This document shows, piece after piece, positions 25,846 through 34,800 of a stretch of DNA of 42,484 nt. This stretch comes from Bacteroidetes bacterium GWF2_29_10 (GTDB lineage Bacteria; Bacteroidota; Bacteroidia; Bacteroidales; GWE2-29-8). Numbering within the stretch: position 1 is the first letter of the stretch; each line of letters begins with the position of its first letter. The notes under the pieces are model-generated. The model worked only from the letters and a program-made list of their open reading frames with translations, ran no database searches and had not been told where the DNA came from. The stretch is taken from the NCBI GenBank assembly GCA_001768555.1, contig MEOD01000031.1, positions 1 to 42,484 on the forward strand, written 5' to 3'. Both the position numbers and the translations under genes were made by a program.

Positions 25846-26793
25846 TTATAAAGGTAATTTTAGTTGTTCTTGTGTTTGATTATTTGATTCAATACTATTA
25901 ACTTTACGATTAAGTTCTATTTGATTCCCATTAAAATCAACGGGAATTGCTCCTTTTTTTATTAATAACTTATTTGCTACTTTTTCGTCTGCTTCTGGGT
26001 TTCTTACAAATATTCTTCTATTCCTTTTTAAACCATCAATAGCTCCTGACCATGTCCCTCCCTTTTCTCCAGATTCGGCAATATAGATTTCCTCAGATAA
26101 GCCATATATTATTGGATTACGTGCAATTGCTAATTCGGATTTCCATGTCGCTTTAGCCGGAAATGTACTTAATACTAAAACATCGCCATTTACTATTTGC
26201 TTGTAATATGCTTTAAATCCAACTGAAAAAGTACTAATCCCTTGAGGTAGAACAATAATACTTTGACCTGAATACTTAATCGCAGAATCTAATGCTTGCT
26301 TATCAACTCCTTTTGCAAAACCGCTAACTACAACTTTTTTATCCAAGCTTGCTAATTTTGAAATGTTATCAGTAAATTCTAAGGACCTTTCAGAAGCATT
26401 TCTTGACCCGACAATAGCTATAGATTGTTTATTTAATATTTTATTATTGCCTTTAACATATAGCAATGATGGAGAATGAGAAGTCTTTAGATTTGACTTT
26501 AATGTTTTGGAATAATCAGGTGATGTTATTGAAATTAATTCATAACCATCATTATACAATGATTCAGCTAAAAACGCATTATTTGGAAGATCTGCTTTTG
26601 CTTGCACTAAATCATTTATTTGATTATCATCTAAATTATAAATTGTTCTCCAGTCTTGTTTATTTAATTGAAAAAACTCTTCTGGTGACAATTTATTTTC
26701 ATGATAAAAGTTAACAATAAGACTGTTTATTTTTAAGTATCCCCATCTTGGCAAATGAGCAATAGCAATCCAATAAGAAGCATCTTTATTCAT
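25846..26793 (-). CDS. DprA/Smf-like single-stranded DNA-binding protein
   Basis: 315 residues. A helical N-terminal region (1-120) leads into the Rossmann-like DprA core with SIAIVGSRNASE, VVVSGFAKGVDKQALDSAI, IIVLPQGIST, GLSEEIYIAESGEKGGTWSGAI and the RRIFVRNP strand. The usual DprA C-terminal winged helix is absent; a short tail replaces it. Its start overlaps the stop of the RecQ-PRTase fusion by four bases (ATGA), so the two are translationally coupled. Canonical DprA loads RecA on incoming DNA. This divergent version tied to a helicase and a phosphoribosyltransferase is more like DprA relatives seen in DNA-conflict or defence operons, which is inference. Confidence 0.8.
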   Translation of the reverse strand: MNKDASYWIAIAHLPRWGYLKINSLIVNFYHENKLSPEEFFQLNKQDWRTIYNLDDNQINDLVQAKADLPNNAFLAESLYNDGYELISITSPDYSKTLKSNLKTSHSPSLLYVKGNNKILNKQSIAIVGSRNASERSLEFTDNISKLASLDKKVVVSGFAKGVDKQALDSAIKYSGQSIIVLPQGISTFSVGFKAYYKQIVNGDVLVLSTFPAKATWKSELAIARNPIIYGLSEEIYIAESGEKGGTWSGAIDGLKRNRRIFVRNPEADEKVANKLLIKKGAIPVDFNGNQIELNRKVNSIESNNQTQEQLKLPL

Positions 26794-28796
26794 AATACAT
26801 CTCCTTTTACTGTTTTTGCAATTATTAATGGAGCTATTTTGGCTGCTCCTAAATTAGTTAAGTGCTTGCCTATTTCTTTTATTGTTGCTCCACTATCAAT
26901 TATGTCATCAATCAATAAAATACTTTTTCCCTTTATTTCATCTGGAACTTTAAATAAAAAAGCATTTTTTACATTATCTGTTTTTAAATATTTATTTTCT
27001 AATATCCTCTGTTCTTGTGTTTGTTTTATCTTTATCAAATCATGTGATATTGGAAATTTTAATACCTGAGAAATTTTTATTGCAAAATTTTTAACAAGAT
27101 CCCCTGATTTTGTTGATGGCACATATAATATGATGTCAAATACTTCTTGACCAAACTTCTTTCTGAATGCCTGCAATGTTAGTTTAAGCAAAAAGTCAGG
27201 ATAATCCCCCGCATTTCCATATTTACTACGATGTATTGCATCTCCTACATTCGGAAATCCATAATATGATGCAGCAATACCATTAATCAAATTTGTTTTT
27301 ACTGCCTCAACATCCAGTTTTGGAAAATAGTTTTCACGAAATGCCTGCAATCTTTCTTGCCACTCTGAAGATGTTTCCACTATGATTTTCTTTAATCCTG
27401 TATTATCACAATTGTTAAATTCGGTTATAGAGTTATCTCCTAAATAATCACATAAAAACTTCATTCTGGATTGGTCTGTCTCTACATACTCAATCATTTT
27501 ATCCAAATCATTATGCTTGATATTTCTTAATTCTTCAAATATTTCGGAATCTAATTGTGGGGCATTTGTTTTAAGTTCGTACTTATTTTTACTGTTTTTT
27601 AAAATAATCTTTTGGTCTAATAAATCTGCTATTATTATTTCAATAGGTGTTTGCTTACAATTCATTTTCCTTGTAATATCTCTTAACCCTAACATTTCTG
27701 TTTTAAGCAAATCTATAACTTTTTCATATTTAGAAACAGGAGGCCTTCCTCCTTCAATAAAAGCTTCTGGAAGTTTTCTGTCCTCTGGATTATAAAAAAG
27801 TATAATATAAGCAGCTTTCCCATCTCGACCTGCCCTACCTATTTCTTGATAATAATGAATGGGCGACTGAGGTATCTGCGTATGAATAATAAAGCGAATA
27901 TCTGGCTTGTCAATACCCATACCTAGAGCATTTGTTGAAACAACACATTTCCAATCATTATTAATCAAGCCATTTTCTATTGATATCCTTGATTCAGAAT
28001 CAAGCCCAGCATTATAACCTATTGATTTTATATTCAAATGTGTAAACCACCTACAATATATTTCAGTATCAACTCGCGTCCCTGTATATAATAAACCAGA
28101 ACCTCCTATTTTTTCTATATTTTTACCAAGCCATATCAATTTCTCATCTTCCGAATTTACTTTGACAACAAACAATCGAAGATTATTTCTCAATAAACTG
28201 CCTCTAATAACAGTTAGATTTCCTCTCATTTGTCTTGCTATGTCTAACTCTACTTTATTTGTTGCCGTAGCTGTAGTAGCTAATATAGGCAAATCATTCG
28301 GTAACAGGTTAACTAAATTAATAATCCGACGAAATGACGGTCTAAAATCATGTCCCCAAACAGAAATACAATGAGCCTCATCAATAACAAGCATTGATAA
28401 ATTGATTAGTCGTGTTGCTTCAATCCATTCTGTATTTTCTTGTCTCTCTGGAGCAATATATAGGATTTTTATTTCTCCTTTCTTTGCCTCATTTATAATT
28501 TGAGCGTTTTCTTCTTGTGTTTGCTCACTATTAATACACTTTGCAGAAATGCCAAGCGAGTTAAGTTTTTTCACCTGATCTCTCATTAATGCTATTAAAG
28601 GGGAGAAAACAACTGTTGTCCCTTCGAATATAATTGCAGGAAACTGAAAACACAATGATTTTCCAAAACCCGTTTTTTCAATAAGTAATACTCTCTCTTT
28701 GTTTAGTAATTTTTCAATAGTTTCCCATTGTTCATCATAGAAACTATCTATTTTAAATGAAGTGCTTAATAATATTTCAGCCTCTTGTCGTGTCAT
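26790..28796 (-). CDS. RecQ-type DNA helicase fused to a C-terminal phosphoribosyltransferase domain
   Basis: 668 residues. The helicase core has the Q-like DEQWETIEKLL, Walker A KTGFGKS (41-47), SPLIALMRDQV, the DEAH box VIDEAHCISVWGHDFRPS (DEAH 139-142), ATTATAT, and motif VI YYQEIGRAGRDGK. The HRDC and classical zinc-binding parts of RecQ are not evident. Instead residues about 530-668 form a type I phosphoribosyltransferase with the PRPP loop LLIDDIIDSGAT (627-638). Such domains bind PRPP or nucleotides, as in the competence-associated ComF family. The downstream DprA-like gene overlaps by four bases. Together they suggest a processing system for foreign or single-stranded DNA. Confidence 0.88.
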   Translation of the reverse strand: MTRQEAEILLSTSFKIDSFYDEQWETIEKLLNKERVLLIEKTGFGKSLCFQFPAIIFEGTTVVFSPLIALMRDQVKKLNSLGISAKCINSEQTQEENAQIINEAKKGEIKILYIAPERQENTEWIEATRLINLSMLVIDEAHCISVWGHDFRPSFRRIINLVNLLPNDLPILATTATATNKVELDIARQMRGNLTVIRGSLLRNNLRLFVVKVNSEDEKLIWLGKNIEKIGGSGLLYTGTRVDTEIYCRWFTHLNIKSIGYNAGLDSESRISIENGLINNDWKCVVSTNALGMGIDKPDIRFIIHTQIPQSPIHYYQEIGRAGRDGKAAYIILFYNPEDRKLPEAFIEGGRPPVSKYEKVIDLLKTEMLGLRDITRKMNCKQTPIEIIIADLLDQKIILKNSKNKYELKTNAPQLDSEIFEELRNIKHNDLDKMIEYVETDQSRMKFLCDYLGDNSITEFNNCDNTGLKKIIVETSSEWQERLQAFRENYFPKLDVEAVKTNLINGIAASYYGFPNVGDAIHRSKYGNAGDYPDFLLKLTLQAFRKKFGQEVFDIILYVPSTKSGDLVKNFAIKISQVLKFPISHDLIKIKQTQEQRILENKYLKTDNVKNAFLFKVPDEIKGKSILLIDDIIDSGATIKEIGKHLTNLGAAKIAPLIIAKTVKGDVL

Positions 28797-28820
28797 TATT
28801 ACATGAATATTAAATTGCTC

Positions 28821-28830
28821 GTGTTAACAC
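28821..28830. promoter_or_regulatory. Palindrome GTGTTAACAC upstream of the RecQ-PRTase gene
   Basis: A perfect 10-base palindrome, extendable to CTnGTGTTAACACnAG, lies 25 bp before the helicase start. Its position suits an operator, but no adjacent regulator gene is seen. Confidence 0.35.
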
Positions 28831-28863
28831 TAGAAAACTATTCCTTCCAGAGATAATGAAATT

Positions 28864-29754
28864 CTATTCTACTGTTTCCTCTGGCGTTTCTTCAGCCTTT
28901 TTGCGTTTTAAATCTATTCCCAATCTCAAAAAAATTATTTTTTCAGATTGATATTTATATGGTTCCAGTAATTTGAACTGCGACATGAAAAAATTCATTC
29001 CAAAATCAATAGAATAACTATTCGCAAAAAATAACTTTAAGCCTCCTCCTGCAAATATTCCAGTGCCAATCCCTCCTTGTTGTATATTATAATATTTATC
29101 TTCAGGGTTGAAAATATCAAAAACATATCCTCCTATATCTATCTGGTTTTTCTTTACTTTTACATTATTTAAATTAATTCCCCCTTCTATAAATGGTCTT
29201 ACCCTTTCATTACCTAAAAGCATTTGCAATCCAATATTAAAATTCATCCTATCTTCTTCACCTGCAATTGTAGCCTGATAAATATTATCCAAATTAATGT
29301 AAGATATACTCCTATTTTTTAACACATCTATCGTAAACACATCTACTGTTTTTAGCTTCGAAACATTAAAATCCCCAAACAAACTAATATATTCACTTAA
29401 AAAATATCTTATATTAAATCCATAGCTCATTACATTATTATACCTCATGTTTTGAGGTAATTCTGCTACTTCAAAATCATAACCGCCAAACACATCCTCT
29501 TTTAATGTTTGATAATTATTGTTATAATAAACATCGTCTGGATTATACGAAACACTATTTTGATTTATAACATTATCTATTGAGTTACGACCACTCCCAT
29601 TATAAAAATTTGCATTATATTTATCAGGAAAGTAATAGCCCATATTGACAGCGAAGTTCCATCCTTTTCCTGAAACTACTTGCGCATCCGATGAGATAAA
29701 TAATAGTAAAAAGGAAATAAATAAAAAGTATATTTTAGTTTTTCTTTGCAACAT
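28864..29754 (-). CDS. Outer-membrane beta-barrel protein
   Basis: I start it at the ATG 29754 (MLQRKTKIYFLFISFLLLFISSDAQ), which gives a proper signal peptide; the longer reading from 29793 adds 13 hydrophilic residues. The mature part alternates amphipathic strands typical of an OmpA- or porin-like barrel (YGFNIRYFLSEYISLFGDFNV, FNIGLQMLLGNERVRPFIEGGINLN, GIGTGIFAGGGLKLFFANSYSIDFGMNFFMSQF) and closes with a strand (IIFLRLGIDL) before a charged tail. Eight or so strands can be counted. It overlaps the preceding small gene by 20 bases. Ligand or channel function cannot be inferred. Confidence 0.75.
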   Translation of the reverse strand: MLQRKTKIYFLFISFLLLFISSDAQVVSGKGWNFAVNMGYYFPDKYNANFYNGSGRNSIDNVINQNSVSYNPDDVYYNNNYQTLKEDVFGGYDFEVAELPQNMRYNNVMSYGFNIRYFLSEYISLFGDFNVSKLKTVDVFTIDVLKNRSISYINLDNIYQATIAGEEDRMNFNIGLQMLLGNERVRPFIEGGINLNNVKVKKNQIDIGGYVFDIFNPEDKYYNIQQGGIGTGIFAGGGLKLFFANSYSIDFGMNFFMSQFKLLEPYKYQSEKIIFLRLGIDLKRKKAEETPEETVE

Positions 29755-29944
29755 TAGATTTCGCTCTGTGTCTGTATAATGTGTATATTGCAAAGAATCC
29801 TCCAGCCAATATTAGCATTAATTCGCTCCCCTGCAATGGAATAGATAATGCGTCATCTGGATTAGGAGGAGGCGGTGGTGCAAATAAAAAGCTAAAACCA
29901 ATAAAATTGAGGAAAAGTAGTAATAGTATTTTTTTCAAATCCAT
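29735..29944 (-). CDS. Small PID-CTERM-like membrane protein
   Basis: 69 residues: a signal-like hydrophobic start (KKILLLLFLNFIGFSFLF), a proline run PPPPPNPDD (23-31), then IPLQGSELMLILAGGFFAIYTLYRHRAK, a second hydrophobic segment with a basic end. This is the layout of the tiny Bacteroidota proteins with P-x-D/G-G-hydrophobic-basic sorting tails, but with SIPLQGS in place of the common PIDGG. It may be processed by an exosortase-like enzyme elsewhere in the genome. Its 3' end overlaps the barrel gene, implying coupled translation. Confidence 0.65.
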   Translation of the reverse strand: MDLKKILLLLFLNFIGFSFLFAPPPPPNPDDALSIPLQGSELMLILAGGFFAIYTLYRHRAKSNVAKKN

Positions 29945-30104
29945 ATTAAATAGTGATTTAATTTTAGCAAATATACTTATTGTTATTAAAATAACAACTT
30001 TTTTTTTAAAATATTTATTTTTATTATTATTAATTCAATTACCCTCTTCCTCTTCTGACGCTTCGCAATCAAAATATAATAAAGACTTTTATGCCAATTC
30101 CTCC

Positions 30105-30478
30105 TTATACCTAAACGCTATCATAATAACCACAATAATTAAATATCCTAAACACCATAGGTGTGAAATTATTATAGCAAAACAAATAACGCAAAAAAAT
30201 TAAACACCAGAGGTGTGAAATTATTGTAGCAAAAAAAATAACGCAAAAAAATTAAACACCAGAGGTGTGAAATTATTGTAGCAAAAAAATAACGCAAAAA
30301 AATTAAACACCAAAGGTGTGAAATTATTGTAGCAAAAAAATAACGCAAAAAAATTAAACACCAGAGGTGTGAAATTATTGTAGCAAAAAAAATACGCAAA
30401 AAAATTAAACACCGGAGGTGTGGCATTATCCCTTTATACAACAATCTAAATTACAAACTTGATAGCAATTTGGTATAA
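30105..30478 (+). mobile_element. Hairpin-array repeat element, copy 2 (374 bp)
   Basis: It begins TTATACCTAAACGCTATC and ends GATAGCAATTTGGTATAA, whose complement is TTATACCAAATTGCTATC: 18-bp inverted ends with four mismatches. The interior is a tandem array of six hairpins. A second copy, nested with a MITE, lies at 23132-23527. It contains no gene, so any movement would need a transposase from elsewhere. Confidence 0.7.
30152..30421 (+). repeat. Six tandem ACACC-NNA-GGTGT hairpins, period 51-52 bp
   Basis: Hairpins start at 30152, 30204, 30256, 30307, 30358 and 30409. The stems are invariant while the loops are ATA, AGA, AGA, AAA, AGA and GGA. Between them lies GAAATTATTGTAGCAA plus an A-rich run and ACGCAAAAAAATTAA. 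The minus-strand ORFs here are translations of the repeat and not genes. Confidence 0.85.
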
Positions 30479-30500
30479 ATTTACATTTTCAAAATAATCC

Positions 30501-31001
30501 CTAAATCAGTATCCTTTTTAAAATATCATTTTTACTGAAAGCATTAGATGCGTTCAAAGAGTCTTGAGTAGTGTAATTTATTATATACATAGTTTTATCT
30601 TTCGGAGACACAAATAATGTTGAATATACAAAAAAGTCATTATTCTTGTAAAATAGTGTATAATTTTCTTTTACTTTTTTTATGCTATATAATTTTATAG
30701 GATTTTCTAACTGCTTAAAATTATTTACAATAGAATCCATTGTAGAATTCAAAACAATTCCAATGTATATATTATATGTTTTACTTGAAATGTATTTATT
30801 TAGAGGTATTTGTGACCGTATTCCATTTATTGTTTGATTATATTGGTAAACAACATTTTTTGTTATCTTCTTTTGTAATTCATTATTGCTTAGTTGAAAC
30901 TCCTCATCATTACCAAACTTAACAATAGACTTATTCGTGCAAGCAAACATTGTAATTACAAGCAAACAAATATTTATTATTCTTATAAAATGATGCCTCA
31001 T
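30501..31001 (-). CDS. Putative small lipoprotein, function unknown
   Basis: I choose the ATG at 31001 (MRHHFIRIINICLLVITMFACTNKS) over the ORF start at 31037, because it places the hydrophobic segment and a lipobox-like MFAC directly at the N-terminus. The mature part, about 145 residues, has NKYISSKTYNIYIGIVLNSTMDSIVNNFKQL and a closing strand pattern (FFVYSTLFVSPKDKTMYIINYTTQD). I recognise no family. A terminator upstream separates it from the TRL-like gene, so it probably has its own promoter. Confidence 0.6.
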   Translation of the reverse strand: MRHHFIRIINICLLVITMFACTNKSIVKFGNDEEFQLSNNELQKKITKNVVYQYNQTINGIRSQIPLNKYISSKTYNIYIGIVLNSTMDSIVNNFKQLENPIKLYSIKKVKENYTLFYKNNDFFVYSTLFVSPKDKTMYIINYTTQDSLNASNAFSKNDILKRILI

Positions 31002-31021
31002 TTTTTTTATTTTTTTTGCAT

Positions 31022-31047
31022 AAAAAAAAGGGAGCATAAAGCCCCCT
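31022..31047 (-). terminator. Rho-independent terminator of the TRL-like lipoprotein gene
   Basis: On the minus strand GGGGGC-TTTAT-GCTCCC forms a six-pair stem (one G-U) followed by eight T, about 27 bp after the TRL-like stop. Confidence 0.75.
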
Positions 31048-31073
31048 ATTTTTTTATATTATAATAATACAAA

Positions 31074-31355
31074 TTATTCCCCTGTTACAATAGTTTTGTA
31101 TGTAACAATAATATTTAATAAGCTAGTCTTTTGAAGATCAACTGTTGATATTTTTGTAATGTTACCAGCCTTTGCTGCTTTTTGAATAGAAGCATCTGCA
31201 TTAAAGAAAAGAATGCCTAAATAACCAGTTGCAGTTGCAGTTCCAACTTTACTTCCAACTGTATTACTTGTTGCACATACAGGTAATGTTAAAGAACATG
31301 AGCTTAATAATGCAATACCTACAAATAGTAGAAAAAAGTTTCTTAATTTTTTCAT
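31074..31355 (-). CDS. TRL-like lipoprotein
   Basis: 93 residues. A lipoprotein signal ends in the lipobox LLSSC. The rest (TSNTVGSKVGTATATGYLGILFFNADASIQKAAKAGNITKISTVDL) matches what I know of the TRL-like family: a glycine-rich strand, then GDASIxxAAxxGxIxKI, then a final strand. These are small envelope lipoproteins of unknown function, originally noted near tRNA genes in some bacteria; no tRNA is visible here. A well-matched -7 box lies about 30 bp upstream and a strong terminator follows, so it is a one-gene transcript. Confidence 0.8.
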   Translation of the reverse strand: MKKLRNFFLLFVGIALLSSCSLTLPVCATSNTVGSKVGTATATGYLGILFFNADASIQKAAKAGNITKISTVDLQKTSLLNIIVTYKTIVTGE

Positions 31356-31385
31356 AAATTTTATTTTTAGTTAATTAATAAAGTG

Positions 31386-31393
31386 CAAATGTA
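31386..31393 (-). promoter_or_regulatory. -7 box TACATTTG of the TRL-like gene
   Basis: It exactly matches TAnnTTTG on the minus strand and is placed for a leader of about 25 bases. No clear TTG stands at -33. Confidence 0.5.
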
Positions 31394-31853
31394 TAATAAA
31401 TTTATTATTTCATCATAAAAATTTTCATTTTTCATCTCACACAAACGTATAAATATGTATGTTTTATGGTTTTTATTTTTCGTTTAATGTATAAAAAGTG
31501 ACATTCTTAAATTACATAATATGCTTATGATAAAATAAAAAAAAGAGAAAATTAAAAAGGATAATTCATATATCTTCTTACCTAAAAGATATTTGTATTC
31601 TGGTTTAATAGCCTGTAAATTAATTACATAATTATTTGTTATTTATTGTTTTTAGCAATAAAAAATAATTAACAATAAAAATTATCTCTAATAATCATTA
31701 TATTTTTTATAAATTCGCAAGCTAAAATATTTTTAATTTAAAATAACGCTAACAAACCTATGTAATGATTTTAAATTTAAAACTTTTATTATAGAAAATA
31801 ATAAATGATTTAATTTGGAGTTTTTTAATTTGGTTTTAAATATTACTAAATAT
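31394..31853. other. AT-rich intergenic region between divergent genes
   Basis: Promoters for the DUF2723 gene must lie here, but I find no convincing -33/-7 pair. I see no ORF, RNA gene or repeat that I can support. Confidence 0.4.
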
Positions 31854-34800
31854 ATGATAAAAAAATATCAGAATTTTAACAACATTGTAGGATGGTTTGT
31901 GTTTCTTATTGCATCTTCTGTTTATTTATTGACAATTGAGCCATCCGCAAGTTTTTGGGATTGTGGCGAATATATAGCTACATCATATAAATTACAAGTA
32001 GGGCACCCTCCTGGAGCTCCTACATTTCAATTAATATCTCGATTGTTTACAATTTTTGCTTTTGACAATTTACAAAAGGTTTCTGTTCTAGTAAACTCTA
32101 TGTCTGCTTTAGCTAGTGGATTTACAATTTTGTTCCTGTTTTGGTCAATTACAGCTATTGCTAAAAAAATTATTTTGAAAAATGAAAACGACTACACATT
32201 AAGCAATATTATGGCTGTAATGGGTGCTGGTATTGTTGGAGGATTAGCTTATACATTTAGCGATACTGCTTGGTTTTCTGCAGAAGAAGGTGAAGTATAT
32301 GCTTTATCATCATTCTTTACTGCAATAGTATTTTGGGCTATTTTAAAATGGGAAAGTATTGTTGATAATGATAAATACGCTGACAGATGGATTGTTTTTA
32401 TTGCTTTCTTAATGGGATTATCTGTAGGAGTCCATTTACTTAACTTATTAACAATTCCTGCTATTTCTTACGTATACTATTTCAAAAAATACAAACCTAC
32501 TCGCAAAGGATTTATTATTACAGGAATGCTTTCTCTAGTAATTCTCGTTTTGGTTCAAAATATAATTATTCCTAAAATACCATCATTCCTTGCTGATTTT
32601 GAAGTATTTTTTGTTAATGTATTTAGTTTACCTTTTAATTCTGGAACTATTATTTTCTTCTCATTACTTATTGGTGCTATTCTTTTTGGAATACATCAAT
32701 CTATTCGCAGACAAAATCACATTCTAAACTTATCAATGATGAGTTTGGTTGCTATTTTAATTGGATATTCAACTTTTGCAATTTTAGTAATAAGATCTCA
32801 AGCCGATACTCCTATTAACGAAAATGAACCAAAAAATGCTGTTAGTCTTTTATCATACTTAAATCGTGAACAATATGGTGATTGGCCTATTTTGTATGGA
32901 CAATACTATAATGCTCCTCTTGACCCTACAAACCCTTATAAGGATGGAAATCCTGTATATGGAAAAGACGAAGCATCAGGTAAATATATTGTAATTGATT
33001 CCCGGAAATCATCTATTCCTAACTATGACAAAAGATTTTGCACTTTTTTCCCTCGCATGTGGAGCCAACAAAAAAATCATATAAGTGGTTATAAAAGTTG
33101 GGGCAAAATTGAAGGAATACCAATGCAAATGGGAAATGGAGAAGTTGACAACTTACCTACATTCTCTGAAAATTTAAGATTCTTCTTTAGATATCAATTA
33201 GGACATATGTATTTCAGATATTTTATGTGGAACTTCTCTGGACGACAAAATGATACTCAAGGTCATGGCGGAATAAGAGAAGGAAACTGGATTACAGGAA
33301 TACAATTTATTGATGAAATGCGCTTAGGACCTCAATCAAAACTCCCCGAAGCTGAAGCTAATAATAAAGGTAAAAACAAATATTATATGTTCCCTCTTAT
33401 TCTAGGGATAATCGGTTTGATATATAATTATACAAAGAAAAAGGATTATTTCTTTATCGTTTTTCTTTTGTTTATTATGACTGGAATAGCTATTAATATG
33501 TACCTTAACCCTGTACCTTTTCAACCTCGCGAAAGAGATTATGCCTATGTAGGTTCATTTTATGCTTTCGCAATATGGATTGGACTTGGAGTGCTTGCTC
33601 TGTATGATTATATAGGGAAAAGAGTTAATGGAAACATAAGAGCAATAGGGATAACATCTTTATGTTTATTCACAGTACCTTACATTATGGCTAAAGAAAA
33701 CTGGAATGACCATGATCGATCTAATAGATACACTGTTATTGACTTCGCAACTAATTATCTGGAAACATGTGATAAAAATGGAATTATATTTACAAACGGA
33801 GATAATGACACTTTCCCTCTTTGGTATGCTCAAGAAGTTGAAGGAGTCAGAACTGACGTTCGTGTAATAAATCTTAGCTTATTCAATACCGATTGGTATA
33901 TTAATCAAAAAAGAAAAAAAGCATATGATTCTAATCCTGTGGAATTTTCTCTAACTCCAGACAAATATTTACAAGGAAAAAATGATGTTGTTTTCTTTTA
34001 TGAAAGAGATCAATTCAAAAACGACACAGTTCCTGTTAGCGACATTATCAAATTTATTGCCAGCTCTAATCCTGATACAAAAATTATGAGAGGCGACCAA
34101 ACTTATGCTTATGTACCTACTCGTAATTTTAGAATTCCTGTCGATTCTTTTGCTGTATTTAATAATGGGATATTAAATCCTAAAGATTTAATTAAAATAA
34201 ATCCTCTATACAATAAAGAAGGAAAAGTAATTGCTTATGACACTACATATAATAAAATAGTAAACAACATTGATTGGGCGTTCCCTGGCAATATGCTAAT
34301 GAAAAACTCTTTACTTGTTTTAGACTTACTAAGTAGCAATAATTGGAAAAGGCCTATTTATTTTGCAACTACTACTGGCTCTGAAGGGTATTTGGGTTTG
34401 ACTGATTATTTTATGGCAGAAGGATTAGCATACAAATTAGTTCCTATTTATAATAAAACTGTTAGTCAAGGTGACATAGGCCTTGTAAATACAGAAAAAA
34501 TGTATGATAACCTTATGAACAAGTATAAATGGGGGAATATGAATAGAACTGATGTTTATCTTGACGAAACTAATATGCGAATGACTATGAACTTTAGACT
34601 ATTATTCGGACGACTTGCAAACGAATTAGTTAACGAAGGAAAAAAAGAAAAAGCAATTAAGGTTCTTGATAAATGCATTGAAATTATGCCTAATGATGCT
34701 ATACCTTATAACTATTTTATGCTTTCATTAGTAGAAGCGTATTATAGAGCTGATGCTTTTGAAAAAGGAAATGCTTTAAATAATAAACTAGCTGATATTT

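Noticed and set aside
30152-30421. Possible CRISPR array (regular period, palindromic units)
   Set aside because: The sequence between hairpins is as conserved as the hairpins, so there are no unique spacers, and no cas gene is near.
30172-30444. Minus-strand ORFs of 63-90 codons with repeating CYNNFTPLVFNFFA
   Set aside because: They are translations of the 51-52-bp hairpin array; the sequence repeats exactly with the DNA and has no gene features.
31074-31355. tRNA gene near the TRL-like lipoprotein, as in the family's original context
   Set aside because: No cloverleaf or CCA-ended acceptor arm could be found in the flanking sequence.
31815-31853. TTG start for the DUF2723 protein
   Set aside because: The ATG at 31854 gives the normal family N-terminus; the extra residues look untranslated.
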